Origin: Rhodoferax lithotrophicus
Lineage (GTDB): Bacteria > Pseudomonadota > Gammaproteobacteria > Burkholderiales > Burkholderiaceae_C
NCBI RefSeq assembly: GCF_019973615.1
Contig: NZ_AP024238.1
Location: 1,240,001-1,304,000, forward strand
DNA length: 64,000 bases
Direction: 5' to 3'
Both the position numbers and the translations under genes were made by a program. Positions 1 to 9,387 of this stretch are shown in pieces. The notes under the pieces were generated by a model, which saw only the letters and a program-made list of their open reading frames with translations, was not told where the DNA came from and made no database searches. Each line of letters starts with the position of its first letter. Position 1 is the stretch's first letter.

Positions 1-795
1 CTCGGGCTGGGCAATGCCTGCCAGTGCGAACAATGGTGGCTTGGGTTCGTGCGTGCTGGTGTCTGCCATGGAAGTTGCCCAACTGGCCAGTTCGGACAAG
101 GCCACCCGGCTGCCATCGGCGCGTTGGGCCCAGTCCGCCAATGTGCGCCGGGCGGCAAAGCCGGCAAACACCGGGTGTTGACCGGTGTGCACGACCAGAT
201 CCAGCGGACGGGGCCAGGGTTCGCGCAAGGGGCCGGCGGGCAGTAGCCAGCCGTTGCCGACACCCCGGTCATCAAACACGCCAATTTCCAGATCGCGGTG
301 CAGGGCCAGGTGTTGCAGCCCGTCGTCACTGACGATGAGCTGGGTCTGCGGGTAGGCTGCCAGCAGGGCACGTGCCGCATCGATGCGGCGTTCGGCCACA
401 AACACCGGGGCCTGGGTGCGGCGCTGGATCAGGCTGGGTTCGTCACCCACGTCTTGTGCACGGGCGTGTGCCGTCACTTCCAGACAGCCCAGGGTACGCC
501 GACCATAACCGCGCGAAATCACGCCCACCGCCAGCCCTTGTGCTTGCCAGTGCTCCACCAGGGCCATCACCACCGGGGTTTTGCCCACACCGCCCGCCAC
601 CACGTTGCCCACCACTACCAGCGGCACCTTGACACGTTCGGTTTTCAGGATATGCAGGCGGTAGAGCCAGCCGCGCAGGCGCACCAACGCGCCGTACAGC
701 AGCGACGTGGGCCAGAAGCACCAGGCCAGCAGGCCGCGCTCGGTCCAGGCTTGGCGCAGGGTGTCTTGCCAGGCGGGTTGGCTTGGCGCCGTCAT
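1..795 (-). CDS. lpxK: Tetraacyldisaccharide 4'-kinase LpxK (C-terminus beyond window)
   Basis: Phosphorylates the 4' position of the lipid A disaccharide precursor at the inner membrane, a late step of lipid A synthesis. The reading frame opens at the ATG at 795 ([10 protein letters not shown]...) and stays open to base 1, so about 265 codons are present and the C-terminus is missing. An N-terminal hydrophobic stretch is followed by a P-loop [11 protein letters not shown], an SRGYGR motif and a VSDDGLQH motif, all hallmarks of LpxK. It starts 9 bp after the exbD stop; exbB-exbD-lpxK is a usual betaproteobacterial order and suggests one transcript. Confidence 0.93.
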   Translation of the reverse strand, partial: MTAPSQPAWQDTLRQAWTERGLLAWCFWPTSLLYGALVRLRGWLYRLHILKTERVKVPLVVVGNVVAGGVGKTPVVMALVEHWQAQGLAVGVISRGYGRRTLGCLEVTAHARAQDVGDEPSLIQRRTQAPVFVAERRIDAARALLAAYPQTQLIVSDDGLQHLALHRDLEIGVFDDRGVGNGWLLPAGPLREPWPRPLDLVVHTGQHPVFAGFAARRTLADWAQRADGSRVALSELASWATSMADTSTHEPKPPLFALAGIAQPE

Positions 796-804
796 GGACA
801 AGCT

Positions 805-1227
805 CTAAGACCCGTTGCTGGTGGATTGGGTGGCAAAGGTGATTTGGGTCAGGCCCGCGCGGCGAGCAGCTTCCATCACGGTGATCACGGCCTGGTGTTT
901 GGCCGAGGCATCGGCGTTGATGATCACCACCGACTCTTTGCCTGCTTTGGCCGCTTCCACCAAGGCCTGAGCCAGCTCCGTCACGCTGCGCCCGGCCACG
1001 GTTTGTTTGTTGACGCTGTACACACCCTCGGCGCTGACCGACACCAGCACCTCTTTGGGATAGTCACGCTGGGCATCTACATCGGCCACCGGCAGTTTGA
1101 TCTGCATCTCGGTGAACTTGCTGTAGGTGGTGGAGAGCATCAAAAAGATCAGGATCACCAGCAGCACGTCAATGAACGGGATCAGGTTGATCTCGGGCTC
1201 TTCTTTCTGGCGCGGACGAAAGTTCAT
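805..1227 (-). CDS. exbD: ExbD/TolR family biopolymer transport protein
   Basis: Proton-channel subunit that, with ExbB, energises an outer-membrane transport or envelope process through a TonB-like partner. The 140-residue protein has a short cytoplasmic N-terminus, one membrane helix (about residues 13-35) carrying the conserved proton-relaying aspartate at position 20 (PFIDVLL), and a periplasmic domain. It lies 8 bp downstream of exbB and just before lpxK. No tonB is visible here, so whether it serves TonB-dependent uptake or a TolQR-like role is not decided by the sequence. Confidence 0.93.
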   Translation of the reverse strand: MNFRPRQKEEPEINLIPFIDVLLVILIFLMLSTTYSKFTEMQIKLPVADVDAQRDYPKEVLVSVSAEGVYSVNKQTVAGRSVTELAQALVEAAKAGKESVVIINADASAKHQAVITVMEAARRAGLTQITFATQSTSNGS

Positions 1228-1235
1228 AGGACTGG

Positions 1236-1859
1236 CTACTTGCGCAGATGATTCAGGTGGCGTGCCAGGTGTTCGGCCGAGAGTTCCAGGGTCAACAGGT
1301 ATTCATCGACCCGGCCACGAAAGTAGCGCCAGAAAATCAGCGAAGGAATCGCCACAATCAGGCCAAACGCGGTGTTGTACAGCGCCACCGAGATACCGTG
1401 GGCCAGTTCGGCCGGGTTGCCGCCGGTGGTGCCGGCAGGTTGTGAGCCAAAAATCTCGATCATGCCGACCACCGTGCCAAACAAGCCCATCAGCGGTGCA
1501 GCCGAGGCGATGGTGGCCAGGGCATTGAGGTAACGCTCCAGCCGATGCGCCACACGCCGACCGGTGGCCTCCATGCTGGCGTGTAATTCTTCTTCACTGC
1601 AGCGTGGGTTGCTATTGAGGGCACGCAGACCACTGGCCAGGACTTCGCCCAGGGCTGAATTTTTCTCCAACTGGCTCACCACATCCGGTCCGGGCACGTT
1701 TTGCCGGGTGACCGCAATCACTTCTTCGAGCAGTTTTGCAGGCGCGATCTTGGTGGTTTTCAGGCTGATAAAACGCTCAATCACCAGCGCCAGCGCCAGA
1801 ACCGAGCAGGCAATCAAAGGCCAAATGGGCCAGCCTGCGGCTTGTATGATGGAAAACAA
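1236..1859 (-). CDS. exbB: MotA/TolQ/ExbB proton channel family protein
   Basis: Inner-membrane partner of ExbD. The 207 residues show the three-helix ExbB layout: helix 1 near residues 8-30, a cytoplasmic region, helix 2 near 110-135 (SAAPLMGLFGTVVGMIEIF) and helix 3 near 150-175 (ALYNTAFGLIVAIPSLIFW). The PLMGLFGTVVGM motif is the family signature. It heads the exbB-exbD-lpxK run and is divergent from xseA. Confidence 0.93.
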   Translation of the reverse strand: MFSIIQAAGWPIWPLIACSVLALALVIERFISLKTTKIAPAKLLEEVIAVTRQNVPGPDVVSQLEKNSALGEVLASGLRALNSNPRCSEEELHASMEATGRRVAHRLERYLNALATIASAAPLMGLFGTVVGMIEIFGSQPAGTTGGNPAELAHGISVALYNTAFGLIVAIPSLIFWRYFRGRVDEYLLTLELSAEHLARHLNHLRK

Positions 1860-2219
1860 ATTAAAACTCCGCTGAAGAAAAAAAGCTGCGTGATTATGGC
1901 GCAGCGTGGGTGAGCATCAGGCGTTTTCTGACAAGACTGGGGTCACATGGCCACTGCGACCGGGTTGACCCCAGTTCGCCCGGAGTGTGCACATTTTCTG
2001 TGGATAACTTTGTGGAGAACCCGGTGCGGAAGTGGCCGAAAGCCCCGTTTCATGCGGTTGGTAATGGTTTGATGATAATTTAAGCAGTAAAAAACCCAAT
2101 GAAATCAACGACATTTGGCGAAAAACCAGCATTTGACGCTACGCATTTTGTGGCTATTTTTCTTTCTGAAAATTGTGGATTAGTGAGCAGCCTGCGCGCA
2201 CCCACAGAGGCGTGCAAGC
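1860..2219. other. Divergent intergenic region exbB/xseA with DnaA box and inverted repeat
   Basis: No gene is seen in these 360 bases. They contain a perfect DnaA-box nonamer TGTGGATAA (1999-2007) and a perfect 10-bp inverted repeat, ACTGGGGTCA at 1936-1945 and TGACCCCAGT at 1966-1975. The stretch is AT-richer than the flanking genes, as expected for a double promoter region. One DnaA box is not enough to call an origin. Confidence 0.5.
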
Positions 2220-3551
2220 ATGTTTGAGCGCACAGAACCATCGCCCGCGAGCCGGATTTGGCAAGTGGGGGCTTTGTGCCGGGCGATTGCAGACGCGCTG
2301 CAGGCACGCTTCAACCCGGTGTCGGTGCAGGGCGAGTTGTCGGGATTTGCGCGTGCCGCCAGTGGTCACTGCTACTTTTCCCTGAAAGATACCGCAGGGC
2401 AACTGCGCTGTGCCATGTTCAAACGCGCGGCCACCGGTCTGGACTTTTCACCGCGTGATGGTGAGCTGGTGGAAGTTTCGGGTCGGCTGGGGGTGTACGA
2501 GCCGCGGGGCGACCTGCAATTGATTGTGGAGCGCATGACCCGTGCGGGCCAGGGCAATCTGTTTGAGCAATTCCTCAAGCTCAAGGCCAAGCTGGAGGGA
2601 CAGGGCCTGTTTGATGCTGCGCGCAAGCGGCCCCTGCCGCCCATGCCACGCGCCATCGGGCTGGTGACCTCACTGGGCGCAGCAGCTTTGCACGATGTGG
2701 TGAGCACCTTGCAACGCCGGGTGCCGCATATTCCGGTCGTGTTGGTGCCTGCTTCGGTGCAGGGCGCAGGGGCACCGGCAGAATTGCTTGAGGCACTATC
2801 AAAACTGTATCTGCTTGCGCAATCAGAACAGGCACTAGAGTCTGATTCTTCATATAAGAATCAGCCGCCCGTGGTAGATGTGATCTTGCTGGTGCGTGGC
2901 GGCGGGGCGATGGAAGATTTGTGGGCTTTTAATGACGAGGCCCTGGCCCACGCCATTGCCCAAAGCCCGGTGCCGGTGGTGTGTGGTGTCGGGCATGAGA
3001 CCGACTTCACCATCGCTGATTTTGTCGCCGATGTGCGCGCCCCTACGCCCACTGCCGCCGCCGAACTGGTGGCCCAGCCACAAGTGGCCTGGTTGACTGC
3101 GCTGGCGCACATGCAGCGCCGCCTGCAAGATGCACTCACCCGCCAGCTTGACCGCCAAAACCAGCGGCTGGACACGGCGGCGATGCGGCTGGGGCGGCCC
3201 TCCAGCCGCCTGGCTGTGCAGCGTTTGCGCCTGGCTGCGCTGGAGCAAAAATTGCAGTCGTCTCTGCGCCAGGCCCTGGCGCAGCGTCAACAGCATCTGG
3301 CTCATTGGGTGCCGCGCCTGCCGCAAGCTTTGCAGCGCGGTGTGCAAAGCCAGAGCCAGCGGTTGGCGCAAGCTGCCATGCGGTTGGAATTATTGGACCC
3401 CCAACTGGTGCTGCAGCGTGGTTACGCCTGGCTTAGTGATACACGGGGGCAAACCATCAGCTCTTGCCAGCAGATCCATGATGGGCAAGCGCTCAAGGCT
3501 ACCCTTGCTGACGGGACGGTTGATTTGACCGTGGTCAACGCCATTCCCTGA
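2220..3551 (+). CDS. xseA: Exodeoxyribonuclease VII large subunit
   Basis: Catalytic subunit of the single-strand-specific exonuclease VII (partner XseB is not in the window). The protein has 443 residues: an N-terminal OB fold (about 14-110, VSVQGELSGF and GHCYFSLKD), the catalytic domain with LVRGGGAMEDLWAFNDE and GVGHETDFTIADFVAD, and a C-terminal coiled coil. Residues about 190-214 look like extra sequence between the usual helix and the conserved RGGG strand. At DNA level this stretch (2787-2861) resembles a dispersed repeat found elsewhere in the window, including in xdhA. Confidence 0.95.
   Translation: MFERTEPSPASRIWQVGALCRAIADALQARFNPVSVQGELSGFARAASGHCYFSLKDTAGQLRCAMFKRAATGLDFSPRDGELVEVSGRLGVYEPRGDLQLIVERMTRAGQGNLFEQFLKLKAKLEGQGLFDAARKRPLPPMPRAIGLVTSLGAAALHDVVSTLQRRVPHIPVVLVPASVQGAGAPAELLEALSKLYLLAQSEQALESDSSYKNQPPVVDVILLVRGGGAMEDLWAFNDEALAHAIAQSPVPVVCGVGHETDFTIADFVADVRAPTPTAAAELVAQPQVAWLTALAHMQRRLQDALTRQLDRQNQRLDTAAMRLGRPSSRLAVQRLRLAALEQKLQSSLRQALAQRQQHLAHWVPRLPQALQRGVQSQSQRLAQAAMRLELLDPQLVLQRGYAWLSDTRGQTISSCQQIHDGQALKATLADGTVDLTVVNAIP
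2787..2861 (+). repeat. Dispersed ~75-bp repeat, in-frame copy inside xseA
   Basis: Carries the family core CTGCTTGCGC, then a CTAGAG box and a TTCATATAA tail. It aligns codon for codon without gaps to the copy in xdhA (39731-39805); both encode a peptide of pattern L.KL.LLA......E....SYKN. The repeat does not interrupt the frame. Confidence 0.7.
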
Positions 3552-3599
3552 AAGTTTTTACAATAAATTTTTCTTTACATCACACATTGAGGGAATTCC

Positions 3600-4181
3600 A
3601 TGGAACACACTTTGCCTGCACTGCCTTTTGCCATTGATGCTTTGGCCCCCCACTATTCCCAGGAAACACTGGAATACCACTATGGCAAGCACCACAATGC
3701 TTATGTGGTGAACCTCAACAACCTGCAAAAGGGCACCGAATTTGAAGCGATGGATCTGGAATCCATCGTGAAAAAATCCAGCGGTGGCATCTACAACAAT
3801 GCCGCCCAGATCTGGAACCACACCTTCTTCTGGAATTGCCTTACCCCCAATGGCGGCGGCGAACCCACCGGCGCACTGGCTGAGGCCATCACCGCCAAAT
3901 GGGGCAGCTATGCGGCGTTCAAGGAAGCCTTTGTCAAATCTGCCGTGGGCAACTTTGGCTCAGGCTGGACCTGGCTGGTGAAAAAGGCCGACGGTTCGGT
4001 CGATATCGTCAACATGGGTGCGGCTGGCACACCACTGACCACCGCTGACAAGGCGTTGCTGACCGTGGATGTGTGGGAACACGCTTACTACATCGACTAC
4101 CGAAACCTGCGCCAGAAATTTGTGGAAACCTACTTGAGCAACCTGGTGAACTGGCGCTTTGCTGAAGCCAACTTTGCCTGA
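3600..4181 (+). CDS. sodB: Superoxide dismutase [Fe]
   Basis: Cytoplasmic superoxide dismutase converting superoxide to peroxide and oxygen. It is 193 residues long, the usual size for Fe-SOD. Metal ligands are visible: His27 (LEYHYGKHH), the second His in NHTFFWN, and Asp/His in DVWEHAYYIDYRN near the C-terminus. The Gln of the motif GNFGSGWTW context and the AAQIWNHTFFW segment favour the iron type. A strong hairpin terminator follows. Confidence 0.96.
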   Translation: MEHTLPALPFAIDALAPHYSQETLEYHYGKHHNAYVVNLNNLQKGTEFEAMDLESIVKKSSGGIYNNAAQIWNHTFFWNCLTPNGGGEPTGALAEAITAKWGSYAAFKEAFVKSAVGNFGSGWTWLVKKADGSVDIVNMGAAGTPLTTADKALLTVDVWEHAYYIDYRNLRQKFVETYLSNLVNWRFAEANFA

Positions 4182-4200
4182 GTGTTGGCATTACGCCCAT

Positions 4201-4229
4201 AAAAAAACCACCTTCGGGTGGTTTTTTTA
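4201..4229 (+). terminator. Rho-independent terminator after sodB
   Basis: Stem ACCACC/GGTGGT closed by a TTCG tetraloop, with A-tract before and T-tract after, so it can act on both strands (sodB from the left, the convergent DUF192 gene from the right). Confidence 0.9.
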
Positions 4230-4243
4230 TGGCTATTTCGGTG

Positions 4244-4296
4244 TGTAGAGCTTGTCAAATAAGCGTGAAAAGCTATAAAAACAAGCGTATTTGAAT
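4244..4296. repeat. Dispersed repeat, intergenic copy
   Basis: The TAGAGCTTGTCAAATAAGCG block followed by AGCTATAAAA and an AAGCG end matches the reverse-oriented members at 6727 and 9313. It lies between two convergent genes. Confidence 0.5.
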
Positions 4297-4308
4297 CACC
4301 ACCTGGTT

Positions 4309-4761
4309 TTAGGGATTCTTGAATGCCGGTCCACGCAATCTGAATCCGGCCTTGATGCCTTTCTGGGCAAACCAGCCCTGGTTCATTTCCAGCACAAAGC
4401 GCACCGGTTTGGTCGAGCAATGTGAATCGGTGGTTTGTGGTTTCATGTCAGCCAGGTTGACGATGGTGCCGTCATCGGCCACAAAAGCAGCAGTCAGTGG
4501 CAACTGTGTGTTTTTCATCCAGAAACATTGCTCGCTGGGGAAATCAAACACAAACAACATGCCTTCGCCTTGCGGCATGTGCTGGCGAAACATCAGCCCG
4601 GTAGCGCGTTGATCCGGGGTAGCGGCCACCTGGGTGTCGATCAAATACATGCCTGCGGTGATGGGGGTGCGCGGCAGGTTCATTTGAGGGTTGTCTTGAG
4701 CGTAGCTGGCAGTTGAGCAGGCTACAGCGGCACAGAACAGGGCGACTTGGAGAATTTTCAT
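4309..4761 (-). CDS. DUF192 family exported protein
   Basis: Function of the family is not established. The start was placed at the ATG at 4761 (MKILQVALF...), which gives a proper signal peptide ending near SYAQ, rather than six codons upstream. The remaining ~130 residues show the DUF192 core: TPDQRATGLMFRQHMPQGEGMLFVFDF, then CFWMKNTQLPLTAAFV and FVLEMNQGWF. It is a single gene facing sodB, with its own upstream region. Confidence 0.85.
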   Translation of the reverse strand: MKILQVALFCAAVACSTASYAQDNPQMNLPRTPITAGMYLIDTQVAATPDQRATGLMFRQHMPQGEGMLFVFDFPSEQCFWMKNTQLPLTAAFVADDGTIVNLADMKPQTTDSHCSTKPVRFVLEMNQGWFAQKGIKAGFRLRGPAFKNP

Positions 4762-4784
4762 GGCTGGATTTTGCGGCATTCAGA

Positions 4785-4815
4785 CAAAAAAAAGCCCGCC
4801 AGAGCGGACTTTTTT
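4785..4815 (-). terminator. Terminator of the small Ala/Lys-rich gene
   Basis: Read on the minus strand: AGTCCGC, four-base loop, GCGGGCT and then a run of T. It sits 20 bp past the stop of the 64-aa gene and just upstream of the DUF192 start. Confidence 0.8.
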
Positions 4816-4835
4816 GCTCAAAGCCAAGGGCTTGA

Positions 4836-5030
4836 TTATTGAGCGGCAGAAGCCTTGACAGCAGCTTTCTTGGCTTTCTTGGCTTTTTTGGCTTTCTTTG
4901 CAGGTGCTGCAGGTGCATCTGTGGCTGCGGTAGCAGCAGGAGCAGCGGCAGGAGCAGCGGCAGGAGCATCAGCAGCAAAAGCGCCAACAGCGAAGAGACC
5001 AGCAATCAGAGCAGCGAGAAGTTTGTTCAT
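4836..5030 (-). CDS. Small exported alanine/lysine-rich protein
   Basis: Sixty-four residues: a signal peptide (MNKLLAALIAGLFAVGAFA, cleavage after AFA), then about 22 residues of Ala/Pro repeats (DAPAAAPAAAPAA) and a strongly basic tail with repeated KKAKKAKKAKKA. Nothing in it suggests an enzyme. The composition resembles short exported low-complexity proteins common in Comamonadaceae and, at the tail, histone-H1-like repeats. A clear terminator follows, which supports a real, separately transcribed gene. Function unknown. Confidence 0.75.
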   Translation of the reverse strand: MNKLLAALIAGLFAVGAFAADAPAAAPAAAPAATAATDAPAAPAKKAKKAKKAKKAAVKASAAQ

Positions 5031-5116
5031 TTGAAAATGTCCTTGAAATAACGTTAAGACTGTAAACCTTCGAAATCAAAGAAGGTGCATCTACAACGGG
5101 GGGTAGCGACGCTTGG

Positions 5117-5161
5117 TTGACAGGGTTGACGAATTTATTCGGAATAGAATTAAATTCGTCA
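5117..5161 (+). promoter_or_regulatory. icd upstream promoter region with 10-bp inverted repeat
   Basis: A TTGACA hexamer lies at 5117-5122 and a second TTGACG at 5126; a TAGAAT hexamer is at 5145. A perfect inverted repeat, TGACGAATTT (5127-5136) and AAATTCGTCA (5152-5161), brackets the -10 candidate and could be an operator. Spacing to the -35 candidates is not ideal, so the exact promoter is uncertain. Confidence 0.4.
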
Positions 5162-5234
5162 GGGGAAGCCCTGAGGCGCAGGATAAAAAATGGCGCGACT
5201 CAAAACAGGATGATTGATCAATTAACGGAGACTC

Positions 5235-6494
<1,260 letters not shown>

Positions 6495-6500
6495 GCCTGC

Positions 6501-6520
6501 TTGGCGGCTTCTGCCGCCAA
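6501..6520 (+). other. Small hairpin after icd stop
   Basis: TTGGCGG / CCGCCAA with a six-base loop, immediately before the main terminator. Probably part of a tandem termination or 3'-end protection structure. Confidence 0.45.
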
Positions 6521-6527
6521 TGACAAA

Positions 6528-6560
6528 AGCCCTGACACCAGCTTGGTTTCAGGGCTTTTT
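6528..6560 (+). terminator. Rho-independent terminator of icd
   Basis: AGCCCTGA/TCAGGGCT stem with a run of T immediately after it. Confidence 0.85.
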
Positions 6561-6577
6561 GTCTGGAGCGAAAAATC

Positions 6578-6651
6578 TGGAGCGGGTGATGGGAATCGAA
6601 CCCACGTTATTTGCTTGGGAAGCAAGAGTCCTACCATTGAACGACACCCGC
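6578..6651 (-). tRNA. tRNA-Gly (anticodon CCC)
   Basis: On the minus strand a 74-nt cloverleaf begins GCGGGTG and ends CACCCGC-T-CCA, with CCA encoded. The anticodon loop reads TTCCCAA, giving CCC; the T-arm has GGTTCGATTCC and the D-arm TTCAATGGTAG. It faces icd. Confidence 0.95.
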
Positions 6652-6726
6652 AGAGGCCTGAATTATAGGGGCCTGGGCGGCTCCGGCGCAGATCTTCAGG
6701 TTTTGCCAGAATCTATAAGCATTTAA

Positions 6727-6781
6727 GGCCTCTTACGCTTGTCAAACAAGCGTGAGTAGCTCTCAATAAGAGAGCGATTTG
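6727..6781. repeat. Dispersed repeat, intergenic copy before gabD 3' end
   Basis: GCCTCTTACGCTTGTCAAAC followed by AAGCGTGAGTAGCTCTCAA matches the reverse-oriented members at 9313 and 22796. Confidence 0.6.
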
Positions 6782-6784
6782 TGT

Positions 6785-8263
6785 TTATTTCAGAATATCG
6801 CCCACACACACGTATTTGATTTCAACATAGTCGTCGATGCCGTGGTGTGAACCTTCACGGCCCAGGCCGGACTGTTTGACCCCGCCAAATGGCACATGCT
6901 CGGTGGCCAGAATACCCACGTTCACGCCCACCATGCCGTATTCCAGCGCCTCACTGACGCGCCAGATGCGGCCCACGTCACGGCTGTAGAAGTAGCTGGC
7001 CAGGCCAAACTCGGTGTTGTTGGCGGCAAAAATGGCCTCAGCTTCGGTTTCAAACTTGAACACCGGCGCGAACGGGCCAAAGGTTTCCTCGCGGGCGCAC
7101 AACATGTCGGCGCTGGCATCGGCCACCACGGTGGGCTCGTAGAACAGGCCGGGCAGGCGTTTGCCACCCGCGACCACGCGACCACCCTTGGCCACTGCGT
7201 CGTCCACATGGCGTTGCACCTTTTGCAGGGCGGCTTCCTCGATCAGCGGGCCTTGGTTGACCCCGTCGTCAAAGCCGTTGCCAACCTTGGCGGTCTTGAC
7301 CTTGGCGGCAAACTTGGCCACAAACTCGTCGTACACCCCGGCTTGCACGTAGAGGCGGTTGGAGCAGACGCAGGTTTGGCCGGCATTGCGGTACTTGCTG
7401 GCAAAAGCGCCTTCCACCGCGCTGTCAATGTCAGCATCGTCAAACACGATGAAGGGTGCATTGCCGCCCAATTCGAGCGACATTTTCTTCACCGTGGGGG
7501 CACTTTGCGCCATCAGAATCCGGCCCACTTCGGTCGAGCCGGTGAAGCTGATGTGGCGCACGATGTCGCTGGCGCAGATGGCTTTGCCGACAGCAATCGA
7601 GTTGTCGGCATCCGCTGTGACCATGTTCAGCACGCCAGCGGGAATGCCGGCGCGAATCGCCAGTTCGGCCGCGGCCAGGGCGGTCAGCGGGGTGAGTTCA
7701 GCCGGTTTGATGACCACCGTGCAGCCAGCGGCCAGGGCCGGAGCGACCTTGCGGGTGATCATGGCAATGGGGAAGTTCCACGGCGTGATGGCGGCGCAGA
7801 CACCGATGGGCTGGCGCAGCACCAGCAGGCGGCGGTTATTGTCAAACTGCGGCAGGGTCTCGCCGTTGACGCGCTTGGCTTCTTCGGCAAACCACTCGAC
7901 AAAGCTGGCCCCGTAGGCGACTTCGCCTTTGGCCTCGGCCAGCGGTTTGCCCTGTTCGGCGGTCATGATGCGGCCCAGATCGTCTTGGTTGGCCATGATC
8001 AGGTCAAACCACTTGCGCAGGATGATGCTGCGCTCTTTGGCGGTCTTGTTGCGCCAGGCCGGCCAGGCGGCGTTGGCGGCGTTGATCGCTGCTTCGGCAT
8101 CCGCAGCCCCCAGGTTGGCCACATCAGCCAGGTGGGCACCGGTGGCCGGGTCGGTCACGACAAAGCGGCTGCTGCCCGCGACCCACTGGCCGTTGATCAG
8201 CGCATCGGTTTTGAGCAGGCTGGGGTCTTTGAGGAGGGAGAGAGGCGAAACAGGGTCAGACAT
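6785..8263 (-). CDS. gabD: NAD(P)-dependent succinate-semialdehyde dehydrogenase
   Basis: Oxidises succinate semialdehyde, the product of GABA transamination, to succinate. The 492-residue aldehyde dehydrogenase shows FTGSTEVG cofactor binding, the catalytic base Glu264 in LELGGN and the nucleophile Cys298 in NAGQTCVCSN. It is the last gene of the minus-strand block that includes gabT and a polyamine-type transporter. The genomic link to gabT, 5.5 kb upstream, is what favours succinate semialdehyde over glutarate semialdehyde as substrate. Confidence 0.92.
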   Translation of the reverse strand: MSDPVSPLSLLKDPSLLKTDALINGQWVAGSSRFVVTDPATGAHLADVANLGAADAEAAINAANAAWPAWRNKTAKERSIILRKWFDLIMANQDDLGRIMTAEQGKPLAEAKGEVAYGASFVEWFAEEAKRVNGETLPQFDNNRRLLVLRQPIGVCAAITPWNFPIAMITRKVAPALAAGCTVVIKPAELTPLTALAAAELAIRAGIPAGVLNMVTADADNSIAVGKAICASDIVRHISFTGSTEVGRILMAQSAPTVKKMSLELGGNAPFIVFDDADIDSAVEGAFASKYRNAGQTCVCSNRLYVQAGVYDEFVAKFAAKVKTAKVGNGFDDGVNQGPLIEEAALQKVQRHVDDAVAKGGRVVAGGKRLPGLFYEPTVVADASADMLCAREETFGPFAPVFKFETEAEAIFAANNTEFGLASYFYSRDVGRIWRVSEALEYGMVGVNVGILATEHVPFGGVKQSGLGREGSHHGIDDYVEIKYVCVGDILK

Positions 8264-8287
8264 GAAGGCTCCTTTATTTATAAAAGA

Positions 8288-8346
8288 AATTGGGCTCTAG
8301 CGCCCGTTTAATAAGTATTGATAGCTATAAAAACAATAGTTTTGAT
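8288..8346. repeat. Dispersed repeat, intergenic copy
   Basis: GGGCTCTAGCGCCCGTTTAA then GATAGCTATAAAAACAATAG; divergent member of the family, located between gabD and the ureohydrolase gene. Confidence 0.5.
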
Positions 8347-9302
8347 CAGCGTGTGAGCACACCTGGCAGCACACACAGCATCTCGAACAGCAAGTTGGCT
8401 CCCAGCAGGGCGGTGTTACCCGTGGTGTCGTAGGGCGGTGAGACTTCGACCAGATCTGCACCAACGATGTTAAGCCCGTAACACCCGCGAACAATTTCCA
8501 GCGCCTGTGGCACGTTCAGGCCACCAATTTCCGGGGTGCCGGTTCCACCCGCGTACGCCGGGTCAATGCCGTCAATGTCAAAGCTCAGATAACACGGGGT
8601 GTTGCCTATGGTTTGCCGTACACGTGCCATCAGGGGGGCGAGGGATTGCCACCAGACTTCATGCGCGGGGACCAGTGTGAAGCCTTGCTGGCGCGGCCAG
8701 TCAAAGTCGTCCGCCGCATAGCCGCTGCCGCGCAGGCCGATCTGGAACACCTTGGAGCACATCAGCAGGTTTTCTTCTATCGCGCGGCGAAACGGTGTGC
8801 CGTGGGCGATGCGCTCACCAAACATGTCGTCGTTGACATCGGCATGGGCATCCACGTGGATCAGCGCGACCGGGCCGTGTTTTTTGGCTATGGCGCGCAA
8901 AATGGGCAATGCAATGGTGTGGTCACCACCCAGGGTCAGCGGAATGCAGTTGTGCGCCAGCAACTCGTCATAGTAGTCGGTGATGATCGTCACCGATTTC
9001 TCCAGCGAATAGGTGTTGATCGGCACGTCGCCCAGATCCGCTACCTGCAGGGTGTCGAACGGTGCAGCCCCCGTGGCCATGTTGTAGGGCCGGATCAGCG
9101 ACGACTCGGCACGAATCTGGCGTGGCCCAAAGCGTGTGCCGGGGCGGTGGCTGGTGCCAATGTCCAGCGGCACGCCGACAAATGCAGCATCCAGACCATG
9201 GGCCGTGTGGACCACCGGCAGACGCATCATGCTGGCGATACCACCAAAACGTGGCATTGAATTGCCGGACAGGGGTTGGTTGCGGAGTTGGGTTGGATGC
9301 AT
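8346..9302 (-). CDS. speB: Ureohydrolase: agmatinase or guanidinobutyrase
   Basis: Arginase-family enzyme that splits urea from a guanidino compound using two Mn ions. Metal ligands are seen in GGDHTIALP, HVDAHADVND and SFDIDGIDPAYA; GTGTPEIGGL follows. The start at 9302 gives 318 residues; an in-frame start 12 codons upstream is less likely. Agmatinase makes putrescine and guanidinobutyrase makes GABA; sequence alone does not separate them. Its place between a polyamine-type transporter and gabD, with gabT in the same block, makes 4-guanidinobutyrate a serious candidate substrate. Confidence 0.85.
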   Translation of the reverse strand: MHPTQLRNQPLSGNSMPRFGGIASMMRLPVVHTAHGLDAAFVGVPLDIGTSHRPGTRFGPRQIRAESSLIRPYNMATGAAPFDTLQVADLGDVPINTYSLEKSVTIITDYYDELLAHNCIPLTLGGDHTIALPILRAIAKKHGPVALIHVDAHADVNDDMFGERIAHGTPFRRAIEENLLMCSKVFQIGLRGSGYAADDFDWPRQQGFTLVPAHEVWWQSLAPLMARVRQTIGNTPCYLSFDIDGIDPAYAGGTGTPEIGGLNVPQALEIVRGCYGLNIVGADLVEVSPPYDTTGNTALLGANLLFEMLCVLPGVLTR

Positions 9303-9312
9303 GGTTTTTAAA

Positions 9313-9376
9313 GAAAATTGGCCTCTATGGCAAGTCAAACAAGCGTAAGCAGCTCTATTTTCAATAGCATTTGAAT
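9313..9376. repeat. Dispersed repeat, intergenic copy
   Basis: AAAATTGGCCTCTATGGCAA, then CAAGCGTAAGCAGCTCTATT and a TCAATAGC end: a good reverse-oriented member, between the permease and ureohydrolase genes. Confidence 0.65.
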
Positions 9377-9387
9377 GGGGCGTCGAC

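Noticed and set aside
298..1251. Long open frame on the plus strand opposite exbD/lpxK
   Set aside because: Antisense shadow of GC-rich coding DNA; His/Gln-rich translation with no domain, while the minus strand encodes known proteins.
6896..8311. 471-codon plus-strand frame opposite gabD
   Set aside because: Mirror frame of gabD; low-complexity Gly/His-rich product.
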